64,000 bases of DNA from Flexithrix dorotheae DSM 6795. Its GTDB lineage: Bacteria; Bacteroidota; Bacteroidia; Cytophagales; Flammeovirgaceae. The notes beneath the pieces were generated by a model. It saw only the letters and a list, made by a program, of their open reading frames with translations, ran no database searches and was not told the origin of the DNA. The position numbers and the translations under genes are program-made. The stretch spans positions 248,001-312,000 of the forward strand of contig NZ_KB903443.1 of NCBI RefSeq assembly GCF_000379765.1, in the 5' to 3' direction. This document shows, piece after piece, positions 55,047 through 63,932 of this stretch. Each line of letters begins with the position of its first letter. The first letter of the stretch is position 1.

Positions 55047-55572
55047 ATTTTAAATTTACTATATATAAGATTCTATAATATAAATACAACTATAATATAA
55101 ATATTTAAGAATGTAAAGTCTTTGAGTAAAAAAATTTAGAAATGATGTTGGGTTTTCACACCAAAAAGTAAAAAACTTATTTTTGATTTTAGGACTGAAC
55201 TTTCACTCAAAACTCCTTTACTACAATATAGGGAAAGCATAACGAATAAGCTTATGTCCCTTTTTCCAATCGATGAAAAAGAGACGAAAAAATCTCACCT
55301 TCAAAAAGGTTTTCCGAGAAAGATATGAAGTTACCTGCAACATTTCCTCACTAAGGACAAGCATTAAGGTTAGCTTTGTCTGATACATTATTACCACACT
55401 AATTTTGAAGGTATTATACTGTTTTTTTTACGATTTGATAAAATAAAACCTATAATTTTAAGCAAGAGGTTAATTATTTCATACCAAAACCAACTCCCCA
55501 AAAAAACTTGCATTTCCCCCAACAAGTCCTTACTTTCCTCCTACCAATTATTTTTCATAACTACACTACAAA
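55047..55572. other. Divergent intergenic region between padR-like gene and lipoprotein esterase
   Basis: About 525 bp. Apart from the direct repeats near 55073-55103 I see no gene, terminator or strong palindrome. The first part is very AT-rich, and both divergent promoters should lie here. Confidence 0.4.
55073..55103. promoter_or_regulatory. 14-bp direct repeats upstream of the PadR gene
   Basis: ctataatataaata occurs at 55073-55086 and again at 55090-55103, a 17-bp period, 27 bp upstream of the PadR start. The spacing and place suit an autoregulatory operator or promoter region. The AT-rich content makes chance repetition possible. Confidence 0.4.
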
Positions 55573-57327
55573 ATGAAACACAACAACAAATTTTGGGTAA
55601 ACCTCCTGGCAGGTTTTACCTTCCTCCTTTTATTTTCAACTTGCACTTCTTCTGAAAAGGAAAAGTCTTCTGAAATCAAATTTTCAGTTTCCTTTAATGA
55701 AAGCCAAAGTGCTAAACCCCTGGATGGCAGGATTTTGCTTTTACTGGCGAAAAATGATAAAGAAGAACCCCGCTTTCAGATTAATGATGGCTCAAAATCC
55801 CAGCTCATTTTTGGAATTGATGTGGATGGACTAAAACCCGGAGAAAAGGCGATAGTCAATGCTGAAGTTTTTGGCTATCCGATAAACAGTATAAAGGATA
55901 TTCCCGCTGGTGACTATTTAGTTCAGGCAGTTTTCAATAAATACGAAACTTTCAACTTAAGTACTGGTCATTCGGTAAAACTTCCTCCAGATAAGGGTGA
56001 AGGGCAAAAGTGGAATATCAAACCGGGAAATTTATACAGTACACCACAAAAAATCAATTTCGATCCGGGGAAAAACCAATCTTTCGAAATTGAGTTAACC
56101 AATGAAATTCCACCAATTGAGCCACCCAAAGACACCAAATACATCAAGCATATTCAAATGAAAAGTGAAATGCTTAGCAAGTTTTGGGGGCGGGATATGT
56201 ACCTGGGTGCACATGTTTTATTACCAGAAGGTTTTGACGAACATCCCGATGCCAGATATCCTTTGGCGATTATGCACGGGCATTTCCCAAGTGACTTTGG
56301 AGGTTTCCGATCCACCCCTCCTGACCCTGACCTGAAACCAGAATACAGTGCCCGATTTGGTTTGGAAGGCTATAATAAAATCGTACAACAGGAAGAATAT
56401 AACTTTTATAAACAGTGGACCGGACCGGATTTTCCAAGGGTAATTGCCATTGAAATCCAGCACCCTACTCCTTATTATGATGATTCTTATGCAGTAAATT
56501 CTGCCAGTATGGGTCCTTATGGTGATGCCATCACCTACGAACTTATTCCCTATATTGAAGAAAAATTCAGAGGTTTGGGAGAAGGCTGGGCCAGATTTGT
56601 GTATGGTGGCTCAACCGGAGGCTGGGAAGCTCTTGCCGTACAGGTATTTTATCCTGATGAATACAATGGCTGTATTGCCGCCTGCCCGGACCCGATTGAT
56701 TTCCAGGCCTATACGGTGGTCAATATTTATGAGGACAAAAATGCCTATTACATTGAAAGTGATTTTAAAAAGACAAAAAGACCGGGACATAGAGATTCTC
56801 TGGGGCATATTAATAGTACCATTGAAGATGCCAACCATAGGGAACTGGCATTAGCCACAAAGGGAAGGTCGGGTGATCAATGGGATATCTGGCAAGCGGT
56901 TTATTCTCCAATGGGTGAAGATGGCTACCCCAAACCCATCTGGGATAAACTGACTGGGGAAATCGATCATGAAGTAGCTGCCTATTGGAAAGAAAACTAT
57001 GACCTCACTTACATCATGCAGAGAGATTGGGAAACATTAGGTCCAAAACTGAGGGGGAAATTAAATATCTATTGTGGTGATATGGATAATTATTACCTCA
57101 ATAATGCGGTCTATATCACAGAAAAGTTTTTGGAAAATACCACAAATCCCTACTATGAAGGCGAAGTAGATTATGGAGACCGGGCTGAACATTGCTGGAA
57201 TGGGGATCATAAAAATCCAAATGCTATTTCCAGATTGCGGTATCATCAGATGTTTATACCTAAGTTTGTGGAAAGAATTAAGAAAACAGCTCCGACTGGT
57301 GCTGATTTAAGCAGTTGGAAGTATTGA
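55573..57327 (+). CDS. Lipoprotein esterase-like alpha/beta hydrolase (584 aa)
   Basis: 584 residues with a lipoprotein signal (C24 in LLFSTCTSSEK). An N-terminal beta domain (about 35-190, IKFSVSFNESQSAKPLDGRILLLL) precedes a hydrolase domain (about 200-584). The nucleophile motif is YGGSTGGWEALA, as in the putative-esterase/PHB-depolymerase-like group, with the late histidine probably in DRAEHCWNGDH. It is probably anchored in the outer or inner membrane. The substrate is unknown. It ends 9 bp before the BtuF-like gene, so the two are likely co-transcribed. Confidence 0.8.
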   Translation: MKHNNKFWVNLLAGFTFLLLFSTCTSSEKEKSSEIKFSVSFNESQSAKPLDGRILLLLAKNDKEEPRFQINDGSKSQLIFGIDVDGLKPGEKAIVNAEVFGYPINSIKDIPAGDYLVQAVFNKYETFNLSTGHSVKLPPDKGEGQKWNIKPGNLYSTPQKINFDPGKNQSFEIELTNEIPPIEPPKDTKYIKHIQMKSEMLSKFWGRDMYLGAHVLLPEGFDEHPDARYPLAIMHGHFPSDFGGFRSTPPDPDLKPEYSARFGLEGYNKIVQQEEYNFYKQWTGPDFPRVIAIEIQHPTPYYDDSYAVNSASMGPYGDAITYELIPYIEEKFRGLGEGWARFVYGGSTGGWEALAVQVFYPDEYNGCIAACPDPIDFQAYTVVNIYEDKNAYYIESDFKKTKRPGHRDSLGHINSTIEDANHRELALATKGRSGDQWDIWQAVYSPMGEDGYPKPIWDKLTGEIDHEVAAYWKENYDLTYIMQRDWETLGPKLRGKLNIYCGDMDNYYLNNAVYITEKFLENTTNPYYEGEVDYGDRAEHCWNGDHKNPNAISRLRYHQMFIPKFVERIKKTAPTGADLSSWKY

Positions 57328-57336
57328 GAAAAACAA

Positions 57337-58116
57337 ATGATATTTAAAGATCAGTTAAACAGAGAGGTGATGCTAGAGGGTTTTCCCAAAAGAATCATCT
57401 CTCTTGTTCCTTCTACCACCGAGACTTTGTTCGATTTAGGACTGGAAAATGAAGTCATAGGCATTACAAAATTTTGCAAGTACCCCAAAGATAAATTGAA
57501 AGGTTGTTTGAAAGTTGGGGGGACGAAAACCTTTCATTTTGACAGGGTAGAAAAACTTCAACCAGATTTGATCATTGCCAATAAAGAAGAAAACAGGAAG
57601 GAAGACATTGAAGCGCTTGAAAAGCAATTCCCCGTCTGGGTAAGTGATATTTGTAATATTGTCGATAGCCAGGAAATGATTCGCAGCATTGGGGGAATCA
57701 CGAACAGACAGGAAAGGGCAACTAAAATCATTACGGATATTGACAGTGGTTTTGAGCGTATTACCCAAAAACTACAGCCTAAAAAAGTACTTTATTTTAT
57801 CTGGCGAAATCCGTATATGGTAGCAGGTAAAGGGACTTTTATTGATTCCATTTTAACCAAAATTGGATTTGAAAACATAGCTCCTGAAAGCCGATATCCA
57901 AAACTGGATCAGGAAACAATTGAACAACTCAATAAAAAGGTGGATTTGATTTTACTTTCTTCAGAGCCATTTCCTTTTAAGGAAAAGTATCTTGCTGAAT
58001 TTCAGGAAATATTCCCAGGCAAGGAAATCAGGTTAGTAGATGGGGAAATGTTTTGCTGGCCAGGCAGCAGATTGAAATATGCGTCTAAATATCTTTTGGA
58101 GACTTTTTTCACTTAG
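57337..58116 (+). CDS. BtuF-like helical-backbone metal/corrinoid-binding protein without signal peptide
   Basis: 259 residues. The sequence PKRIISLVPSTTETLFDLGLENEVIGITKFCKYP with KVGGTKTFHFDRVEKLQPDLIIANKEEN is the start of a periplasmic-binding-protein fold of the BtuF/FhuD type. FWCWPGSRLKYASKY-like ends are usual. There is no signal peptide or lipobox, so unlike BtuF it should be cytoplasmic. It starts 9 bp after the lipoprotein esterase gene and no transporter genes are near. A role in cobalamin or metal-chelate handling inside the cell is only a guess. Confidence 0.82.
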   Translation: MIFKDQLNREVMLEGFPKRIISLVPSTTETLFDLGLENEVIGITKFCKYPKDKLKGCLKVGGTKTFHFDRVEKLQPDLIIANKEENRKEDIEALEKQFPVWVSDICNIVDSQEMIRSIGGITNRQERATKIITDIDSGFERITQKLQPKKVLYFIWRNPYMVAGKGTFIDSILTKIGFENIAPESRYPKLDQETIEQLNKKVDLILLSSEPFPFKEKYLAEFQEIFPGKEIRLVDGEMFCWPGSRLKYASKYLLETFFT

Positions 58117-58126
58117 GACACATGCT

Positions 58127-58231
58127 CTTCGGGATTTGAAATCCCGAAGCACTATCGCAGGATTTTTAATCCGGCTTTAGTAAACGGATTCCAAATCCTA
58201 TGAAAATCATTCGACTTTACAAAAGTCGAAT
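58127..58231 (-). repeat. Composite palindromic (REP-like) element, copy B, inverted relative to copy A
   Basis: On the plus strand: cttcgggatttgaaatcccgaag, then a caggatttttaatccg...cggattccaaatcct pair, then attcgactttacaaaagtcgaat. Its reverse complement aligns block by block with 394-483, with about 14 extra bases in the middle stem. It follows the BtuF-like gene. Confidence 0.7.
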
Positions 58232-58253
58232 AGCCCCATCTTTATAAAACTAA

Positions 58254-58286
58254 AAAAGCCAACAGAAATAAATCCTGTTGGCTTTT
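58254..58286. terminator. Bidirectional terminator between the BtuF-like gene and hslV
   Basis: aaaagccaacag (58254-58265) pairs perfectly with ctgttggctttt (58275-58286). The A/T tracts at both ends let it serve both convergent genes. Confidence 0.88.
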
Positions 58287-58309
58287 GTTTATCTAAAATT
58301 TCACCTGAA

Positions 58310-58849
58310 TTACTCCAAATTTTCAATTACCAGATTATGGTTGGTATAGATACAAATATCTGCGGCAATATTTAAGCCTTCCCTCACCATTTCCTCTGCT
58401 GAAAGCTGTGGAGCATGTTTCTTCAAAGCTGTGGCTGCTGCCTGGGCATACATACTTCCAGAACCAATTGCAGCGATCTGGTTGTCCGGCTCCAATACAT
58501 CTCCTGTTCCGGAAATAATCAAAACTTCTTCCTTGGTGGCTGCAATCATCATGGCTTCCAGTTTCCTCAAAAACCGGTCGGTTCTCCAGTCCTTGGCTAG
58601 TTCTATGGCAGCCCTTTTCATATTTCCACCATAAGAATTCAGTTTATCCTCAAACCTTTCTATAAGGGTGAAAGCATCCGCAGTAGATCCGGCAAAACCA
58701 ACGGCTATTTTTCCGTTTTGCAGCTTCCTCACCTTTCGCACATTACTTTTTGCTACGGTATTTCCCATAGTGGCCTGTCCATCTGCTCCGATAGCCACTT
58801 TGCCATCATGTACAATGGCCAATACTGTTGTTGATCTTATTTTAGTCAT
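58310..58849 (-). CDS. hslV: ATP-dependent protease peptidase subunit HslV
   Basis: 179 residues, the normal length. The sequence [38 protein letters not shown] is the HslV signature. The catalytic threonine is T7 (TTV), so a six-residue leader must be removed. [17 protein letters not shown] and [17 protein letters not shown] are also typical. HslV forms the proteolytic double ring opened by the HslU ATPase. hslU is not next to it in this window, so it must lie elsewhere. It precedes no other gene and faces a bidirectional terminator. Confidence 0.95.
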   Translation of the reverse strand: MTKIRSTTVLAIVHDGKVAIGADGQATMGNTVAKSNVRKVRKLQNGKIAVGFAGSTADAFTLIERFEDKLNSYGGNMKRAAIELAKDWRTDRFLRKLEAMMIAATKEEVLIISGTGDVLEPDNQIAAIGSGSMYAQAAATALKKHAPQLSAEEMVREGLNIAADICIYTNHNLVIENLE

Positions 58850-58889
58850 ATATTTTAATTATTTACCTTCTATTAAATTTCAAGTTACA

Positions 58890-59357
58890 TTAGTTACCAG
58901 CAGCAGCTTTATCAATCACCAGCCCTACTTCCATAACTCCACTCACAATTTCGGGTTCCATGGTATGAGAAATTTTAAACTTGTAAGTCCCCTGTTCATC
59001 GAATTTCATTCCTTCTTCTACCGGCACTTCAATATCCGTCACATCACCCATGGCCGAGCCTTTTACGTCCCCATTTTGATCTCTAAGGCTTATAATATAT
59101 TCTTTATCAGTGGATTCACCCGATGGTGTAACCATATTCAGGTTTACAGAAATATCCCCATATTGGATACCGGTATAATGCCTTAATCCTATTTGAACAG
59201 TATAGGGTATATCCTCACCAGGGGAATCGAAGGTATAACTCAATGCATTATCTCTTTCCCAATTGAGCTCGGCAATTCCCTCATAATTGTTTACCACTCT
59301 GTTTTCATTACAGGAAACCAGAAATAATACTAAAATAGCGAAGGTTAATTTTTTCAT
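58890..59357 (-). CDS. gldH: Gliding-motility lipoprotein GldH
   Basis: 155 residues with a lipoprotein signal (C16 in LFLVSCNEN). After it YEGIAELNWERDNALSYTF, IQIGLRH-type strand with Y.GI.YGDISVNL and GTYKFKISHTMEPEIVSGVMEVGLVI follow the GldH pattern and length. GldH is needed for gliding and T9SS function in Flavobacterium-type gliders. It is 40 bp upstream of hslV on the same strand. The match rests on pattern recognition without alignment, so an unrelated small lipoprotein is possible. Confidence 0.75.
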   Translation of the reverse strand: MKKLTFAILVLFLVSCNENRVVNNYEGIAELNWERDNALSYTFDSPGEDIPYTVQIGLRHYTGIQYGDISVNLNMVTPSGESTDKEYIISLRDQNGDVKGSAMGDVTDIEVPVEEGMKFDEQGTYKFKISHTMEPEIVSGVMEVGLVIDKAAAGN

Positions 59358-59637
59358 AAAATTTTTTGTTTTGCCAATGATAATTTCAATGCTACTTTTA
59401 TTAAGTTAAGAATAGATTTGATATTAATCTAAAATGGCTATTATTATTTGAAGAATTGTTTAAAAGGTTAAAGCGTGAAAATTTTGATAATATTTCAACT
59501 GAATCCATTAATTCCCTTACCATTGGTGTAAATTCTATTCAAGAATTATGTAAATTGTTCTATAATAGACAATATGTCAGTCAATTTTTTGAATGATATT
59601 CTCAATTTGATTTAAAAAACCTAAAAAATATAAGCTA

Positions 59638-60630
59638 ATGAAACCTAAAAAACAGGACAAAAAAGTAAGAATTCACTTTGAAGGCATTCATCCCAATTCA
59701 TGGGAGCACCCTGCCGATAAAGTTGCGCTAAACTCTCTGCAGAAAGTACCTGGTCTGGACATTGCCATCAAAACTTTTTTTGGCAGTACCACCGAAAAAT
59801 CCCTTAAACTTATTGCCCTGGGCTCTGCAGTAAGGGTATCCAAAAAACAATTCCCCCGATTGCACAAACTGTTTACAGAAGCCTGCGAAACACTGGATAT
59901 GGAAAGAAGACCTGAACTTTTTGTATCTCAAAATCCATTTTTCAATGCCGGAGCCGTAGGGATGGACGATCCTTTCGTCATATTGAACTCGGGACTGATT
60001 GATATTATGGATGATCAGGAGATTCTTGGCGTAATGGGACATGAGTTAGGACATATCAAAAGTGGGCATGTATTGTATAAAACTCTGTTGATTTTGATGA
60101 TCAGGTTGTCCACTTTTACGCTCAACATTCCACTGAGTGGACTCGCCATTGCCGGAATAATCGCAGCCCTTAAAGAATGGGATAGAAAAAGCGAACTTTC
60201 TGCGGACAGAGCAGCTTTATTAACCACTCAGGACCCGGATGTATCTATTCACATGCTCATGAAAATGGCAGGAGGCAAACAACTGGAAGAAATGGATTTG
60301 GGGGAATTTATCGCTCAGGCAGAAGAATACAACAATTCCAACTCCATGATGGAATCCGTTTATAAATTCCTGAATACACTTGGATTATCTCATCCCATGC
60401 CGGTAATCAGGCTTCTGGAATTAATGAACTGGGTTCGTTCAGGAGCTTATGACAATCTGCTTAGAGGATTTTACAGCAAGGAAGAAGGAGATTTTACCGA
60501 TGATTTTAAGGAGGCTGCCAATTCCTACAAAACAGATATTAAAAGTACAATTGATCCAATAATTGACAGCACCACCAAAAAAGCCAGAGAAATTTTTGAT
60601 GGCCTTTTCACCAGTGAGAAGGAGAATTAA
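59638..60630 (+). CDS. M48-family zinc metallopeptidase
   Basis: 330 residues. The zinc motif HELGH is in GVMGHELGHIKSGHVLYK, and the third ligand is probably in ELSADRAALL (E). A hydrophobic stretch follows the zinc motif (LLILMIRLSTFTLNIPLSGLAIAGII), as in HtpX-like peptidases, though the long N-terminal helices of HtpX are absent. It probably works in the cytoplasm or on the membrane in protein quality control. It stands alone and is closed by a terminator. Confidence 0.9.
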   Translation: MKPKKQDKKVRIHFEGIHPNSWEHPADKVALNSLQKVPGLDIAIKTFFGSTTEKSLKLIALGSAVRVSKKQFPRLHKLFTEACETLDMERRPELFVSQNPFFNAGAVGMDDPFVILNSGLIDIMDDQEILGVMGHELGHIKSGHVLYKTLLILMIRLSTFTLNIPLSGLAIAGIIAALKEWDRKSELSADRAALLTTQDPDVSIHMLMKMAGGKQLEEMDLGEFIAQAEEYNNSNSMMESVYKFLNTLGLSHPMPVIRLLELMNWVRSGAYDNLLRGFYSKEEGDFTDDFKEAANSYKTDIKSTIDPIIDSTTKKAREIFDGLFTSEKEN

Positions 60631-60660
60631 GGGATATTAATTTTCAGTTTGGTAAGAAGT

Positions 60661-60686
60661 AAGGCAGGTGAAAACCTGCCTTTTTT
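60661..60686 (+). terminator. Intrinsic terminator after the M48 peptidase gene
   Basis: aaggcaggt (60661-60669), loop gaaa, acctgcctt and T-run to 60686. A 9-bp stem with a good U-tract. Confidence 0.88.
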
Positions 60687-60695
60687 CATTCAGCC

Positions 60696-63600
60696 TTATC
60701 CCTTATTTAATGATTTAGACAACCAGATTTTTACCAAAGTGCCCTCTTTTTTCCCAGGTTTTAATTCTATTCTACCCTGATGTTGTTCTATAATACTGTA
60801 ACTAATGGACAAGCCTAGTCCGGTTCCCTTGCCTATTTCTTTAGTGGTAAAAAATGGTTCAAATACTTTATCTCTTATTTTCCTGTCAATGCCTTTTCCA
60901 GTATCTTCAATACTAAGCATAATTTCTTCTGACAAATTATGCGTAGAAATGACAATTTCTCCTTCCCCATTAATAGAATCAATGGCATTACTAATGATAT
61001 TCATAAACACCTGATTCAGTTTTCCGGCATAACATTCAATTTTGGGGATTCTGCCATATTGCTTCACCACTTTAATCCTATGTTTCATTTGGCTTGACAA
61101 CAAGATTAATGTGGAATCAATGCCTTCATGCACATCAAACTTCTTTATTTCAGTCTCATCAATTCTGGAAAATGTCCTCAATTCCTTCACAATGTCTGCT
61201 GTTCTTTTTCCTCCAATTTCAATTGCTGAAAGCACCTTTTCAGTAAGTGCCAAGGTATCCTCCAGTTTATATTTTTCTTTTAGCTGACCTATAATTTTTC
61301 GTTTTTCTTCAAAATTTTCCTGATCAATAGACTCATATTCTCTCAATACCACATAAAGATGGTTTAAAGATTTTTTTAAGCCTGCAATCCCGGAATTAAT
61401 ATAGTTTACCGGATTATTTATTTCATGGGCAATACCGGCTGTCAACACACCCAAAGAGGCCATTTTTTCGGAGTTTATTAATTTAGTTTGAGTTGATTTC
61501 AAATTCTCGAGCGTAGCATAAAGCTCCTCCTTTTGTTTGGTGATTAACCTTGTTCTTTCTTCAATAATTCTTTTTAGCCGTATTTCTTCCTTCTTCATTC
61601 TGTAAGAATTTATCCGAATGGAGGCGAGTAATAACAAAAGAAAGGCGACTAAATAACCTATCCAGGCCGTCCAGGTATTATACCAGGCTTTCTGCACACT
61701 AAAAGAATACACCAGAGGGTCACTCCAGTACTGTCCACTATTTTGTCGTGCCCTTATTTCCAGTTTAAAGTCTCCACTTGGGAGCCCGGGAACAAGAATA
61801 GTATTTTCATTTTGAGGTGCTGACCATTCGGGCTGAACATTGTTCAATCTGTACTGATACTCTACCTTTTCCCCCGGGTAGGTAAGAGAAATAAATTCGG
61901 AAGCCAGGATAGCATTGTTCTCAAAAGCAGGGGAATTGAGCATTTTGGCGACTTCATTATTCACTCTCACAGAAAGCATCTTAGGAGTAAGTGTTTTGGG
62001 AAAATCCCCTGTTGCTTTTTCCTTATAAACCATTCCCCTTACCGTCCCAATCCACAACCGGTTTTTCCAGTCTATCACCATTGCCCTGGAATTAACTGTT
62101 TTTGAAGGAAGACCATTTTTATTTTTTAGAGGCACAAGATTACCCGACTTATAATTTAATAACCCTAATTCAGGATTTACAAACCAGAATTCGTCATCGG
62201 ATACTACTCCAATCGTGTGGCCTTCCATATTTTCATATCCTTTAAAATTAATATTTGAAAGTGTTTTGGTCTTTTTCTCAAATTTGAAAAGGCCATGATT
62301 GGTGGCAAGAAGAATAGCGTTATTATCTTTTTCGGCAAAATCATTGATCCAAATTTCTTCCTCTTTAGGAAAAGGGAAATGAATATTAAGATCATCAAAT
62401 GACTTCTTTTGTGGATTCCATTTTAAAAAAGAACCTTCATTTCCGATGCCACAAAGATAAACTTCTCCATTTTCAAGGCATTTTACGATATTGACTATAC
62501 TGGAGATTCCCTCCTTTTCTCCATAATGATAAACACTGTCCTCCGGAGTGATTTTGTAAACACCCTGGTGATTATGTTGGGTTACCCAAACATTTTCCTG
62601 GTGATCTACAGCCATGCTCACAATCAATTGATTAGCAGACCCGATTTTGGAAACCTGTATCGTTTTGATTTCCCCCGATTGAAAATTGTAACTCATTACT
62701 GCCCCTTCTGAAGTAGCTGCGTAAACCTTTTCAGAGGTATTACATAACCTCACCAAATGTCCGTAATCTGCCCTGATTAAAGATTTTTCCATCCACCTTC
62801 CTTCCTCCTGCTTCAGGCTAACCACTTCCTGAGTATTACTGGCATAGATTTCCTCTCTTTCCTCATTCTGATCAATATTAACGATTCCTTTTATTTTGGG
62901 AGGAACAAACGGGGAAATAAACATATTTTCCTTTAGCAGGGCTACTCCTTCATTGGTTGCTATCCAAATATCATTTTCTTCATTGATGAAAATATTATTT
63001 ATGGTAGAATAAGGTAACTCAGTTATTTTTTTCAGTTTAGAGGGATTAATATCATTTACCATATATAATCCATCATTCCAGGTGCCAATAAAAACATTCC
63101 CGTTTTTATCTCTTTTCCCCGAAGAAACGTAAGGAAGCGTGAACAGTTTTTTGATTGAGTTTACTTCCTTGTGGTCATTTAGGGAAATTTCCAGTACACC
63201 TTCTTCATACCCGGCCCAAAACACATTCTCCCTTTTTTTAAAAAAGAAGGTAATTTCATTTCCGGGCAGCTTTTTATTTAACTGGACAAAATCCTCCTTT
63301 TCCCGATCAAAATAGAATAGATAACCAGTGTAGGAAGTTACCCAAAGGGTTTGGTCATCATTTTCAGCAAAGCAAAAACTTCTAACAAAACTTGGTGACT
63401 TATAGATATCCGAATATGCATACCGCTTTATTCCTTCCGGCATCAGCCTTACAATATTCTGGTTTTCAGCCACCCAGATACTCCCTTGTGAATCCTCATA
63501 CAAACCTTTGGGATAACGGACTGTAGAGTCACTCAATACCGGGGCACCAACTGCGATTTTTGGAAAACTAGTAGAATGATTAGAGTTGAAAACCTCTACT

Positions 63601-63932
63601 ATTCCCAAATCATAGTAAGTCAATAGTTTTTCATTGCTCAACTTTAATAAACCTTTGAAATATGGATTTGGGAAGCTATCGGTAAAACTTACAAAAGATT
63701 TTCCATCAAATCTGATCAGACCTCCGGAGCTTGCAATCCAGATAAACCCTTCCTTGTCCTGGTTTATATCTTTGATCAGTTCGTAGTGTAAACCTTCCTC
63801 AAGACCATAGGTAAAAACACTATATTGTTGAGCAAAAAGAGATACATGGACAATAGACACTATCCCTGTGAAAGAGAATAGTAAAAACCTCAACCCAAAA
63901 AAATTCGATAAAAACTTAGTTTTTTTTATCAT
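60696..63932 (-). CDS. Propeller-type sensor histidine kinase without receiver or DNA-binding domain
   Basis: 1078 residues. Signal region (to about 35); periplasmic two-component-regulator propellers (about 36-670, e.g. INQDKEGFIWIASSGGLIRFDG); Y_Y_Y domain (about 690-755); a membrane helix (about 757-778); a coiled-coil linker (EERTRLITKQKEELYATLENLKS); HisKA with phospho-histidine in VLTAGIAHEINNPVNY (about 830); HATPase (about 960-1075, NAIDSINGEGEIV, EDTGKGIDRKI, GKGTGLGLSISYS). It shares the sensor type with the 1391-residue hybrid regulator but lacks receiver and AraC parts. Its response regulator is not in view; upstream lies the window edge. Confidence 0.92.
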   Translation of the reverse strand: MIKKTKFLSNFFGLRFLLFSFTGIVSIVHVSLFAQQYSVFTYGLEEGLHYELIKDINQDKEGFIWIASSGGLIRFDGKSFVSFTDSFPNPYFKGLLKLSNEKLLTYYDLGIVEVFNSNHSTSFPKIAVGAPVLSDSTVRYPKGLYEDSQGSIWVAENQNIVRLMPEGIKRYAYSDIYKSPSFVRSFCFAENDDQTLWVTSYTGYLFYFDREKEDFVQLNKKLPGNEITFFFKKRENVFWAGYEEGVLEISLNDHKEVNSIKKLFTLPYVSSGKRDKNGNVFIGTWNDGLYMVNDINPSKLKKITELPYSTINNIFINEENDIWIATNEGVALLKENMFISPFVPPKIKGIVNIDQNEEREEIYASNTQEVVSLKQEEGRWMEKSLIRADYGHLVRLCNTSEKVYAATSEGAVMSYNFQSGEIKTIQVSKIGSANQLIVSMAVDHQENVWVTQHNHQGVYKITPEDSVYHYGEKEGISSIVNIVKCLENGEVYLCGIGNEGSFLKWNPQKKSFDDLNIHFPFPKEEEIWINDFAEKDNNAILLATNHGLFKFEKKTKTLSNINFKGYENMEGHTIGVVSDDEFWFVNPELGLLNYKSGNLVPLKNKNGLPSKTVNSRAMVIDWKNRLWIGTVRGMVYKEKATGDFPKTLTPKMLSVRVNNEVAKMLNSPAFENNAILASEFISLTYPGEKVEYQYRLNNVQPEWSAPQNENTILVPGLPSGDFKLEIRARQNSGQYWSDPLVYSFSVQKAWYNTWTAWIGYLVAFLLLLLASIRINSYRMKKEEIRLKRIIEERTRLITKQKEELYATLENLKSTQTKLINSEKMASLGVLTAGIAHEINNPVNYINSGIAGLKKSLNHLYVVLREYESIDQENFEEKRKIIGQLKEKYKLEDTLALTEKVLSAIEIGGKRTADIVKELRTFSRIDETEIKKFDVHEGIDSTLILLSSQMKHRIKVVKQYGRIPKIECYAGKLNQVFMNIISNAIDSINGEGEIVISTHNLSEEIMLSIEDTGKGIDRKIRDKVFEPFFTTKEIGKGTGLGLSISYSIIEQHQGRIELKPGKKEGTLVKIWLSKSLNKG

